From contig DASZBM010000010.1 of the NCBI GenBank assembly GCA_035944135.1, forward strand, positions 744,001 to 808,000: a stretch of 64,000 bases of DNA, given 5' to 3'. This document shows, piece by piece, positions 36,962-44,655 of this stretch. The number at the start of each line of letters is the position of its first letter. Positions within the stretch are counted from its first letter, which is position 1. The notes beneath the pieces are model-generated. The model saw only the letters and a list, made by a program, of their open reading frames with translations. It did no database searches and was not told the DNA's origin. A program made the position numbers and the translations under genes. The DNA is from Acidobacteriaceae bacterium (lineage in GTDB: Bacteria; Acidobacteriota; Terriglobia; Terriglobales; Acidobacteriaceae).

Positions 36962-38041
36962 TCACTCCGATTTATTGAAATTCTTTGTTATCGCTTCAAA
37001 AACGACCGACGGTAAGCCGTTCGGACTCTCCTCTTTGCCCAATATTCCGGAGTCACCAAACTCTGTGACCGATTCTACTAACTTGCTCAGCACAAGGTCC
37101 TTCTGTTCAGAAGTCCGCACAGCGGCAACGAACGCCTCGATGCTCCGTGTCACCCTCAACTTGTGTTGGTTGTGCTCGATCATGTGGAAATAGGCTCGCG
37201 TCATCCGCAAACTGAATGCCAGTCCAATTCCCAAGACGCCAACCAACGCGAGTCGCAATCCGGTGAAGTAGGCGCTAGCGGCCAGCAACAAGGGCACCGA
37301 GACCGGCAAGGCACTTGTCTTGCTGCCCGGCGCAAGTGCAGCTTCAATCGAGTTGATTAGGGCTGGTGGATGGTTAAACAAGTAAGCTAATGCGATAGCC
37401 AGAGAGACGAAGAGGATAACGACCAAAGAAGCCCAAATGGTCGCTTTCTTGCGAAGCACTTTGGCCGCGTCTATGAACTGGCGTTCAGCGCTGTCAACAG
37501 AAATCCTGCTGGCTCTCTCCTTGGCGAGTTCGAAATCCTTGCCCGCCTCAACAGCCGTCGCCTTCAAAACGTCGCGTGCGTCGACGACAATTCCAGCGAC
37601 ATCCACTTTAGCCGCTTCAACTGACTTCTGAACCGCGGCCATTGCATCGGTCTTCCACGTAGCAAGGCTTTGCTCGGAAAAATCCAGAATGCCCGATTGC
37701 TCCAAGATTCTGAACGCAAGGAGCGGCATCTGTGGCTGGAATTCAGAAGTTGCTCTCCATATCGCATCTCGGATGGCTTCGTTAGGCCTCAGGCCTCCGC
37801 CATCCCCTATATTCACGACAGCTGTGGAAAATACCTCTAGGGGCTGCAAGAAGGAGTCGTCCATTTTGGCGAGCAATGGCTTAATGCGAGAGAGCCACTG
37901 CGAAGCCATTTGCTGTGCTTGGACCCAGGAATTGAAGAGGCTGCTGTCGTTTCTGATCCGAATGAAGTTTTGCGAACCTTGAACCGACCGTAGGTCGCCT
38001 TCGAGGGTGGCCAACCTCACCTGCATATTTGCCGATGCCAT
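36962..38041 (-). CDS. Hypothetical coiled-coil membrane protein
   Basis: 359 residues. A helical N-terminal half (about 1-200) has long heptad-like stretches rich in Ala, Lys and Asp (AVQKSVEAAKVDVAG, KDFELAKERASRISVDSAER). Then come two membrane helices: WASLVVILFVSLAIALAYLF (about 212-232) and VPLLLAASAYFTGLRLALVGVLG-like (about 258-285, cut here into shorter pieces). The C-terminal 75 residues are soluble and mixed charge. No family is recognised. Its GC content is moderately below that of the neighbouring glmS region. Signs of transfer are weaker than in the next gene. Confidence 0.65.
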   Translation of the reverse strand: MASANMQVRLATLEGDLRSVQGSQNFIRIRNDSSLFNSWVQAQQMASQWLSRIKPLLAKMDDSFLQPLEVFSTAVVNIGDGGGLRPNEAIRDAIWRATSEFQPQMPLLAFRILEQSGILDFSEQSLATWKTDAMAAVQKSVEAAKVDVAGIVVDARDVLKATAVEAGKDFELAKERASRISVDSAERQFIDAAKVLRKKATIWASLVVILFVSLAIALAYLFNHPPALINSIEAALAPGSKTSALPVSVPLLLAASAYFTGLRLALVGVLGIGLAFSLRMTRAYFHMIEHNQHKLRVTRSIEAFVAAVRTSEQKDLVLSKLVESVTEFGDSGILGKEESPNGLPSVVFEAITKNFNKSE

Positions 38042-38459
38042 AGGGGCCTGCTTATGAGCTGATTGAGTTGAGGTAAATATAACGGAGCAGAGTGCCTATC
38101 CCACACGGTGGGAAGTAGAATTCCCGAGCCTCCGGCCCAATCCCCATTCCTCCATAGCCGACCAACGCGGGTGGCCGACATCTGGCCCAATCCCCAAAAA
38201 TCGGGTGCCCCCACATCTCGGTTACCGAGATGTGTGTTTGCAGGAAGCGTCCGTTCAGAGCTACCACCGGCCAGCGTCATCTGCGCTGAAATCGGCGGAT
38301 GGCCCACGAGGTGCCCACTCACTCTAACTCTCCACTCGACTCCGAACCTCCGGGTCGCCGTGCTCGCCAAATTTTTCCGTGACCCATGATCGCAACGTGT
38401 ATAGTTCTCCGCTGTTGGAGAACAGGGCCCGATTTCGCCTCGAATCAAAAGGAGAAAAC
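38042..38459. other. Gene-free region with repeat elements
   Basis: 418 bp without a credible gene; overlapping frames are short and lack signals. It contains the palindrome element at 38203-38243 and two copies of GGCCCAATCCCCA-like bases (near 38135 and 38183), so it is a hot spot for small repeats. The promoter of the next gene probably lies in 38390-38445. Confidence 0.5.
38203..38243. repeat. Dispersed palindromic repeat, family 1, copy 1
   Basis: Core CACATCTCGGT-T-ACCGAGATGTG is a perfect 11-bp inverted repeat (38212-38234), with left flank GGGTGCC and right flank GTTTGCAG. The same element in reverse orientation is present at 63876-63915 with the same flanks. The pattern is that of a REP-like element. 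Confidence 0.75.
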
Positions 38460-38921
38460 ATGAAGGTAAGAGCTTTAATCCTTACTTCGGCCTTGGTCTT
38501 CGCCGGAGCGGCTGTATCGTTTGCCCAGAGCCCGATGGACGGCACCTGGAAACTCAACGAAGCTAAGTCCCACATCCCCGCCGGAGCCATTAAGAGCGAC
38601 ACCGTGACCTATGAATCCCAGGGGGACAATGTCAAAGTGACCACCGATGGCACCGTCGCCGGCACTCCGACTCACACCGAGTGGACGGGCAAGTTCGATG
38701 GCAAAGACTATCCGATGACCGGCTCATCGATGGATGACACGCGCGCCTACACCCAAGTCAACGCTCACACCCTGTCCATCACCATGAAAAAGGCTGGCAA
38801 AGTCACCACCACCGGTCGCGTTGTCGTTTCGGCGGACGGCAAGACCCGCACCGTCACCCTCCACTCCACCGACCCCTCAGGCAAAAAGGTCTCCGAGACC
38901 GCCGTCTACGACAAGCAGTAG
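38460..38921 (+). CDS. Small secreted lipocalin-like protein
   Basis: 153 residues. The signal peptide (LILTSALVFAGAAVSFAQ) is followed by a beta-rich domain (MDGTWKLNEAKSHI, SDTVTYESQGDNVKVTTDG, HTEWTGKFDGKDYPMTG) ending in SETAVYDKQ. The W-K-L-N opening, the regular alternating strands and the final VYDK recur in the gene at 43676 and, less closely, in 44656, so the three are likely relatives. The start is ATG 38460 with AAAGGAG just before. No enzyme motif is seen. A periplasmic binding role is guessed from the fold only. Confidence 0.7.
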   Translation: MKVRALILTSALVFAGAAVSFAQSPMDGTWKLNEAKSHIPAGAIKSDTVTYESQGDNVKVTTDGTVAGTPTHTEWTGKFDGKDYPMTGSSMDDTRAYTQVNAHTLSITMKKAGKVTTTGRVVVSADGKTRTVTLHSTDPSGKKVSETAVYDKQ

Positions 38922-38968
38922 CTGCCGCCCCGCGAGCGATTGGCCCACTCATCAGGTCCCATTCAGGG

Positions 38969-39006
38969 TGCTCCATTCATCGCAGTTTCATCGCGATGAG
39001 TGGGGT
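38969..39006. repeat. Dispersed palindromic repeat, family 2, copy 1
   Basis: CATTCATCGC-AGTTTCATC-GCGATGAGTG lies 50 bases after the stop of the 38460 gene: a 10-bp near-perfect stem with a 9-base loop. Its best counterpart, at 44162-44198, has the same loop position and the same GCGATGAGT right arm. Confidence 0.65.
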
Positions 39007-39068
39007 ATGCCCCCGCGCCTGAAAGCTCGCCCCGATTCATCCGCGCTACAATCGCCGCGAGGTGAACC

Positions 39069-39464
39069 ATGATCAAAGTGGCATGGAACCGCGTCACCCG
39101 CGACAGCGTGTTGCGCGCGTTTTCGGCAGCGATCTTCATCGGAGCAGCCTGCTTCGCCTTCGCGGCGGATGGAGGCACCAACATCACGGTCTCCGGTTGG
39201 GTCATTGATTCGGCATGCGCCTACACCAAGGGTCTCGACAAACCCATCGGCGTAGCCTGCGCCAAGGCATGCGCAAAAAATGGTTCTACACTCGTCATCC
39301 TTCGCGACGACGGCACCATCTTCCTGCCCATCGACAGCAAAACCCCCTCCTCCTCGCAAAATCCCAGATTGATGCCCTTTGCCGGCGAACACGTAACCGT
39401 CACCGGCAAAGAGTATGTCCGCAAAGCTTCTCACGCCTTGGTCATCGATAAAATCTCCAGGTAG
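39069..39464 (+). CDS. Secreted cysteine-containing beta protein
   Basis: 131 residues with a signal peptide (FSAAIFIGAACFAFAAD). The mature part has GWVIDSACAYTKG, CAKACAKNGSTLVIL, a PIDSKTPSSS loop, and AGEHVTVTGKEYV. The pattern GWV-D-x-x-CA then C-A-K-x-C-x-x-x-G is also in the 101-residue gene at 51588 (GWVSDAMCAKN, ACAKKC), so both belong to one small family with probable disulfides. Function is unknown. The stop (39462-39464) is in the same frame as the downstream GH106 gene. Confidence 0.7.
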   Translation: MIKVAWNRVTRDSVLRAFSAAIFIGAACFAFAADGGTNITVSGWVIDSACAYTKGLDKPIGVACAKACAKNGSTLVILRDDGTIFLPIDSKTPSSSQNPRLMPFAGEHVTVTGKEYVRKASHALVIDKISR

Positions 39465-39554
39465 CCTTCAACTGACGCACCTCAGAAGGGAGTTCGCATC
39501 CGAGAACTTCAGCGCAGGACCATCAGCAGTGCAGTAAGACGCGGCCTCGTCGCA

Positions 39555-42500
39555 GTGATGCTCGCTCTCTTAGGAGCGAGCATCGCTCCAGGACAGAAAT
39601 CGGACGATTACCTTGCACGTGGATTTCAGCAGCCTCCCGACAGCGCAAAGCCGCGGGTCTGGTGGCACTGGATGAACGGCAATGTCACGAAAGACGGAAT
39701 CAAAGCCGACCTGGAATGGATGAACCGTGTCGGCATCGGCGGCTTCCAGAACTTCGATGCGTCTTTGGGCACGCCGCAAATAGTTCAGAAACGGTTGGTC
39801 TACATGACACCGGAGTGGAAGGACGCCTTCCGATACGCAACCACACTGGCTGATCAGTTGGGCCTGGAGGAGGGGGTTGCGAGCTCCGCAGGATGGAACC
39901 TATCCGGTGGCTCGTGGGTGCTGCCTGCGCACGCGATTAAGAAATATGTGTGGTCCGAGACCGAGATCAGCGGTGGCGAGCCGTTTCATGGAGTCTTAAA
40001 GAGCCCACCGTCGAACGCGGGCCCGTTCCAAGATCTCCCTTCCAACAGGAAGGCGCCGGACTTCTACGCGGATAGCGCTGTATTTGCGTATCGTCTGCCG
40101 CCGAACGACACGCCGCCTCATGATCTGCCGAAGATTGCATCGAGCGGCGGCCAGTTCGATCTGGCAAGCCTGACGGATGGCGATCTCACAAAGGCGACAT
40201 TGCTACCCGCAGCGCCGCCCAATGAATCGTCCTGGATTCAATTCGAATATTCCAAGCCGCAACGCATCTGCGGACTGAGCATCGCCTTCATATTCAAAAA
40301 CGGAGACGAGCGCCGGGTTATGGCTCTAACCCGCCCGGCCGTCGAGGCCAGTGACGATGGGAAGGAATTTCATTTCGTCGCCGACATTCCCTGGGCATTG
40401 GCACAATTTCCAGTACGCACGATTGCATTTCCTCCAGTGACTGCGAAATTCTTTCGTGTCACTTTCAAAACACCTCCGACAGAAACCTCCGCGGTCGGAG
40501 CGCGCATCTCTGAACTCGCCCTTCGATCCGACATGCCCATTAATCGATTCGAAACAAAAGCGGCGTTCGGTCGAGAAGGCAACTTACTCTCTGTCGCAAC
40601 GCCGCCGGCCGCCGCTGGAGACGCGATCCGGAAATCCGATGTCATCGATTTAACAGCCAAAATGCACTCCGACGGCACACTCGATTGGACCCCGCCGCCG
40701 GGACGATGGGAAGTCGTGCGACTCGGCTATTCACTTATCGGCATAATGAATAACCCCGCTGAACCGGAGGCCACCGGTCTCGAGGTCGATAAGCTCAGCT
40801 CTACATACGTCAGGGAATACTTCCAGAGGTTCTTCGATAACTTCACGGATGCCACCGGCGGTCTGATGGGCAAGCGCGGCTTGAAGTATGTGGTTACCGA
40901 TAGTTGGGAAGATGGAACTCAGAACTGGACGGACGACATGTTCGCTCAGTTCAAAGCGCATCGAGGCTACGACATGCTTCCATGGCTACCAGTGCTCACC
41001 GGCCATGTCGTCGAAAGCTCTGAGGCAAGCGACCGCTTTCTTTACGACTTTCGCCAGACCCTGGCCGATCTTGTCGTAGAGAACCATTACGACCAATTGA
41101 CCGACCTCCTGCATGCGCGGGGTATGGGCCGCTACTCCGAGTCGCACGAGCAAAGCCGCTCATTGATCGCCGATGGCATGGAAGTGAAGCGATCCGCTGA
41201 TATCCCGATGGGCGCGATGTGGGTTCCGGATGCCGGTCCCACCCGCGATGCCGACATCCGCGAGTCGGCGTCGGTGGCGCATATCTACGGGCAAAACCTT
41301 GTAGCGGCCGAATCGTTCACGACGGGCGAGAGACCGTGGGCGTGGACGCCCGAAACCCTGAAGCCGGCCGCCGACAGGGAATTGGCGGACGGCCTCAACC
41401 GATTTGTGATTCACACCTCGGTGCACCAGCCGCTGGATGACAAACTCCCAGGGCTTGGGCTCGGAATGTACGGACAGTGGTTCAATCGGCATGACACGTG
41501 GGCGGAGTTGGCAAAACCCTGGATGACTTACCTGGCCCGGAGTTCGTATCTGCTCCAGCAGGGCAAGTTTGTGGCCGACGTCGCCTATCTCTATGGTCAG
41601 GACGCCAACATTACTCAACTCTTCGCTGTCCAGGGGCCCGAGGTGCCTGCAGGTTACAACTTCGATTACGTCAACAGCGACGTTGTCCTGCATCGCCTGA
41701 GCGTGAAGAACGGCCGGCTCATAACTCCGGGAGGCACCAGCTATCGTGTGCTCGCGCTCGATTCAAGTACGCGCCGCATGACATTGCCAGTGCTGCGGAA
41801 GCTTCGTGAGCTTGTTAACGATGGCGCGGTCCTGGTGGGCCCCATGCCCATTGATAGTCCCAGCCTGAGCGACGACCAGGCCGAATTCAAAACGATCGCC
41901 GATCAACTCTTCGGCTCAGGAACGGGCGACCACAGCTATGGCAAGGGCCGAGTGCTTGCAGGACAAACACTCGCCGACGCACTGCGAAAGCTGAATGTGA
42001 CGCCGGACTTCCAAATCGGTGAAGGACAACCCGACACAAACTTGTTCTTCACGCACCGCCGCATCTCTAACGGCGAGATCTACTGGGTGAATAACAGGAA
42101 CAACCGAGCCGAGACAATTAATGCTGCATTTCGCGTCGCAGGCAAGGCTCCGGAGTTATGGCATGCCGATACCGGCAAAATCGAACCCGCATCTTTCCGC
42201 GTCGCAGACAATCGCACGATCGTTCCGCTCCGCCTTGGCCCCAACGAAGCTGTGTTCGTAGTGTTTCGCAGGAACGCAGACGTGCCATCGCGAAACATAC
42301 CGTTTCCGATGGAGACCACCGTGGCCGGCATTGATGGGCCTTGGAAGGTGCAGTTTCAATCAGGCCGAGGCGCGCCGGCCGAGGCTGACTTTGAAAACCT
42401 TGTGCCCTGGACACAGAGCAATGATCCTGGAGTGAAATATTTCTCCGGTACGGCGACCTACACGAAATCACTTCAGGCTCCAGCGAAGTGGTTCAACACT

Positions 42501-42869
42501 GGTGCGCGGCTATGGATGGATCTCGGCGATGTGAAGAATATTGCCGAGGTATTCGTGAACGGCAGATACTTGGGGATCCTTTGGAAGCCACCGTTCCGCG
42601 TGGACGTGACCGGAATAATAAAGCCGGGCACCAACGTGCTGGAAATCAAAGTGACCAATCTCTGGGTCAACCGGTTGATCGGCGATCAACAGCCCGACGC
42701 AACCAAAAAGTACACATATACGAATATGAAGTTCTACGGCGCTGACTCTCCTCTGTTGCCGTCCGGCCTCCTGGGACCGGTCAAGATCATGCGATCAGTT
42801 CGGGCTTTCAATCCCCGGGTGCCTCACCCACACGCGGTTTCGTCGCGTGTGAGTGGGCATTCTGGCTAA
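39555..42869 (+). CDS. GH106 alpha-L-rhamnosidase-like glycoside hydrolase
   Basis: About 1104 residues. PRVWWHWMNGNVTKDGIKAD, WMNRVGIGGFQNFDAS and LGLEEGVASSAGWNLSGGSW at the N-terminus are typical of GH106. The later FVNGRYLGILWKPPFRVDV is a beta-sandwich (galactose-binding-like) domain. It would release L-rhamnose from pectin or glycosides outside the cytoplasm. The start is uncertain: GTG 39555 and ATG 39558 are the first ordinary starts after the preceding stop but leave a signal peptide without a basic end. In-frame ATC at 39498, after AGAAGGGAG, would give a complete one. The last codons lie in a palindromic repeat (42822-42858). Composition is more even in G and C than neighbours, so transfer is possible. 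Confidence 0.85.
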   Translation: MMLALLGASIAPGQKSDDYLARGFQQPPDSAKPRVWWHWMNGNVTKDGIKADLEWMNRVGIGGFQNFDASLGTPQIVQKRLVYMTPEWKDAFRYATTLADQLGLEEGVASSAGWNLSGGSWVLPAHAIKKYVWSETEISGGEPFHGVLKSPPSNAGPFQDLPSNRKAPDFYADSAVFAYRLPPNDTPPHDLPKIASSGGQFDLASLTDGDLTKATLLPAAPPNESSWIQFEYSKPQRICGLSIAFIFKNGDERRVMALTRPAVEASDDGKEFHFVADIPWALAQFPVRTIAFPPVTAKFFRVTFKTPPTETSAVGARISELALRSDMPINRFETKAAFGREGNLLSVATPPAAAGDAIRKSDVIDLTAKMHSDGTLDWTPPPGRWEVVRLGYSLIGIMNNPAEPEATGLEVDKLSSTYVREYFQRFFDNFTDATGGLMGKRGLKYVVTDSWEDGTQNWTDDMFAQFKAHRGYDMLPWLPVLTGHVVESSEASDRFLYDFRQTLADLVVENHYDQLTDLLHARGMGRYSESHEQSRSLIADGMEVKRSADIPMGAMWVPDAGPTRDADIRESASVAHIYGQNLVAAESFTTGERPWAWTPETLKPAADRELADGLNRFVIHTSVHQPLDDKLPGLGLGMYGQWFNRHDTWAELAKPWMTYLARSSYLLQQGKFVADVAYLYGQDANITQLFAVQGPEVPAGYNFDYVNSDVVLHRLSVKNGRLITPGGTSYRVLALDSSTRRMTLPVLRKLRELVNDGAVLVGPMPIDSPSLSDDQAEFKTIADQLFGSGTGDHSYGKGRVLAGQTLADALRKLNVTPDFQIGEGQPDTNLFFTHRRISNGEIYWVNNRNNRAETINAAFRVAGKAPELWHADTGKIEPASFRVADNRTIVPLRLGPNEAVFVVFRRNADVPSRNIPFPMETTVAGIDGPWKVQFQSGRGAPAEADFENLVPWTQSNDPGVKYFSGTATYTKSLQAPAKWFNTGARLWMDLGDVKNIAEVFVNGRYLGILWKPPFRVDVTGIIKPGTNVLEIKVTNLWVNRLIGDQQPDATKKYTYTNMKFYGADSPLLPSGLLGPVKIMRSVRAFNPRVPHPHAVSSRVSGHSG
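42822..42858. repeat. Dispersed palindromic repeat, family 2, copy 2 (inside the GH106 3' end)
   Basis: CCCACACGCG / CGCGTGTGAG arms flank GTTTCGT. The unit CACCCACACGCGG...CGTGTGAGTGGG is related to the other family 2 copies but more diverged. It overlaps the last 16 codons of the GH106 gene. Confidence 0.5.
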
Positions 42870-42926
42870 CACGCTCGACTCAATCAGGGCCTTTCACGCC
42901 AACCGCCGCCATAGGAAGGAGCCCCC

Positions 42927-43445
42927 ATGAGACCGATCGCTTTCGTCCTGCTCGCAACCGCATCGATCGCCGGCATCGCCACCCACAAGCCCAACCCACC
43001 GCAACAGGCAAACGCCCAGGCCAATCCCGCGTACGTCACCCAAATGCCCGCCGGATACCGCGACTACAGGTTCATCAATGTGGCACACGAGGCCGGCGGC
43101 CTCAACAGTTTGGGCGCGATGTTGGGCAACGACATCGCCATCAAAGCCTACCGCTCTAAAACCCTCCCCTTTCCCAACGGCACCATCATCGCGGCCTTAC
43201 ACTACACCCACTCCCCGAACGCCGAGAACAATCAGATCTTTGGCCAGGCCCAATCTTTCACTCCCGGCAGCCCCACCAACATCCAGTTCATCAAGGACTC
43301 ACACAAGTACGCCGCCACCGGCGGCTGGGGCTTCGGCACCTTCAAGGATGGCAAACCCGACCCGCCAGCGGCTATGAAGTCCTGCTTCCCCTGCCACGCC
43401 CGCGAAAAGGCTCGCGACATGGTCTTCACCCAGTACGCCCCGTAG
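42927..43445 (+). CDS. Cytochrome P460 family protein
   Basis: 172 residues with a signal peptide (MRPIAFVLLATASIAGIA). The heme-binding CFPCH is at residues 153-157, in a family-typical C-terminal position. MPAGYRDYRFINVAHEAGGL and KAYRSKTLPFPNGTIIAALH are recognisable P460 strands. Cytochrome P460 in other bacteria oxidises hydroxylamine; other members are c-type cytochromes of unknown substrate, so the reaction here is not known. It acts in the periplasm. The start is ATG 42927 with AGGAAGGAG just upstream. Confidence 0.85.
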   Translation: MRPIAFVLLATASIAGIATHKPNPPQQANAQANPAYVTQMPAGYRDYRFINVAHEAGGLNSLGAMLGNDIAIKAYRSKTLPFPNGTIIAALHYTHSPNAENNQIFGQAQSFTPGSPTNIQFIKDSHKYAATGGWGFGTFKDGKPDPPAAMKSCFPCHAREKARDMVFTQYAP

Positions 43446-43675
43446 CGCTATGGACACTTCTCTTAAGCTCTTTCCCCACCGTGATCGTCAGCCGAATCCG
43501 AGCCAGGCGAGCGGCGCGGTTGGCTCAGCAGAGCGAGCCTTCGCCTGTCACGTAAGGATGGCGACCCTCATCACATCCACACACTGAATTGCCTTTCCCC
43601 AACGGACCCCAAGCCGTATAGTGGAGCGTCCCTCGGCCCAGCTGAAATATTCCATTGCACGCACAAGGAGAGCCC
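43446..43675. other. Intergenic region without recognised features
   Basis: 230 bp between the cytochrome P460 gene and the next secreted protein. No gene or strong hairpin is seen. The promoter of the 43676 gene is expected in 43590-43650. Confidence 0.3.
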
Positions 43676-44149
43676 ATGCTCACATTCGTCCGTCGTGTGG
43701 CCGTTGTCGTTCTCTCGTCCGCACTCACACCCTTCGCCTTCGCCGCCCACACCCACCTGCCCGGGCACAGCACCTGGACCCTCAACCTCGGCGAGTCCGA
43801 CTTCGGCGGCGGCGTCTCCATGAAGAGCGACACCTTTGTCCTCATCACCGACACCGACAAGTGGGGCAAATGGACCGACACCATGGTCGACGCTGACGGC
43901 AAAACCGTGAAGTCCTCCTGGAGCGGCGCCGAAGACGGCAAGCCTCACCCCTTCACCGGCTGGGCCGGCGCCACCTACAGCACCGACCCCTCCTCCGACG
44001 TCAGCGTCGAGAAGTACCCCGACGGCACCATCCAGACCTGCAACTTCGAGCTCAGCTCCGACAAGAAAAAGTTCACTGAAAAGTGCGTCGCCAAGTCCCC
44101 CGACGGCAAAGAAGCCCACCAAACCCTCGTCTACGACCGCACGAAGTAG
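43676..44149 (+). CDS. Small secreted protein related to the 38460 product
   Basis: 157 residues from ATG 43676, with AAGGAG seven bases upstream; a TTG start 21 bases earlier is rejected. A signal peptide (VAVVVLSSALTPFAFA) precedes a beta-rich domain: GHSTWTLNLGESDFGGG, MKSDTFVLITDTDKWGKWTD, DGTIQTCNFELSSDKKK and the terminal TLVYDRTK. The order of W-T-L-N opening, S-D-T strand and VYD ending is shared with the 38460 protein. One Cys pair (C..C) is present. Function is unknown; the family resembles lipocalin-like periplasmic proteins. Confidence 0.65.
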   Translation: MLTFVRRVAVVVLSSALTPFAFAAHTHLPGHSTWTLNLGESDFGGGVSMKSDTFVLITDTDKWGKWTDTMVDADGKTVKSSWSGAEDGKPHPFTGWAGATYSTDPSSDVSVEKYPDGTIQTCNFELSSDKKKFTEKCVAKSPDGKEAHQTLVYDRTK

Positions 44150-44161
44150 CGTCACATCGCC

Positions 44162-44198
44162 GCCCTACTCATCGCACTTACATCGCGATGAGTAGGGC
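44162..44198. repeat. Dispersed palindromic repeat, family 2, copy 3
   Basis: Perfect 14-bp inverted repeat GCCCTACTCATCGC / GCGATGAGTAGGGC (44162-44175 and 44185-44198) with loop ACTTACATC, starting 12 bases after the stop of the 43676 gene. It is the best conserved copy in the window. It could also act as a terminator, although no T tract follows. Confidence 0.8.
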
Positions 44199-44254
44199 TC
44201 GGAAACCCTCGTGGTGTACCATTCCGCCAAAACCACTTCTCGGTCGGAGAGCTC

Positions 44255-44464
44255 GTGAGAAAGTTTGTCTTCTGCGCATTGCTGCTCGCTCTCTTCGTGT
44301 CGCTGCCCGCCCGCGCTCTTGCCCAGAGCAACGCCCACCCCGACTACAAGCACCAGCACAAGAGCGCCCAAAAATATCAGAAGTCCCTTCAAAAGCTGCA
44401 GCGCAAGCGGGACAAGGAGCAAGCCAAACGCGCCAGGGCCCTCCGCAAGCAGCACCAGCAATGA
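44255..44464 (+). CDS. Small secreted Lys/Arg/Gln-rich protein
   Basis: 69 residues starting at GTG 44255 (GGAGAGCTC directly upstream). The signal peptide (FVFCALLLALFVSLPARALA) is followed by a very basic helical tail rich in Lys, Gln and Arg (KYQKSLQKLQRKRDKEQAK). No family is recognised. The charge suggests binding to nucleic acid, LPS or acidic polysaccharide in the envelope; this is inference only. Confidence 0.6.
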   Translation: MRKFVFCALLLALFVSLPARALAQSNAHPDYKHQHKSAQKYQKSLQKLQRKRDKEQAKRARALRKQHQQ

Positions 44465-44655
44465 GTTTCCGCTAAGCCTTCAAACGCATATCCTTTGATC
44501 TCCTTCTTCAATTTTTTGTCAGGGGCCGTTTGGAGAGACGCCCAACCTAGGCGCATCAATCAGATATTCAAGCACGCCGCGTTCGCCGCTACGCCACAGT
44601 AAAACGCCCCCGAGAGCACGCGCTCCCGAGGGCGTTTCAATCGAAGTTCCCGCCG
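44465..44655. other. Convergent intergenic region
   Basis: No gene is seen. It ends in a GC-rich hairpin for the minus-strand gene (see the terminator entry). Confidence 0.4.
44600..44640 (-). terminator. Terminator of the secreted lipocalin-like gene at 44656
   Basis: ACGCCC-CCGAG and CTC-CCGAGGGCGT pair around AGCACGCG. On the minus strand the hairpin is followed by GTTTTACTG. Confidence 0.75.

Noticed and set aside
36263..38100. Insertion sequence or prophage remnant next to glmS
   Set aside because: No transposase, integrase, target duplication or terminal repeat was seen; only AT-rich unknown genes.
38017..38448. Frames in both directions across the 38.0-38.5 kb repeat region
   Set aside because: They overlap palindromic repeats, lack ribosome-binding sites and give no sensible protein composition.
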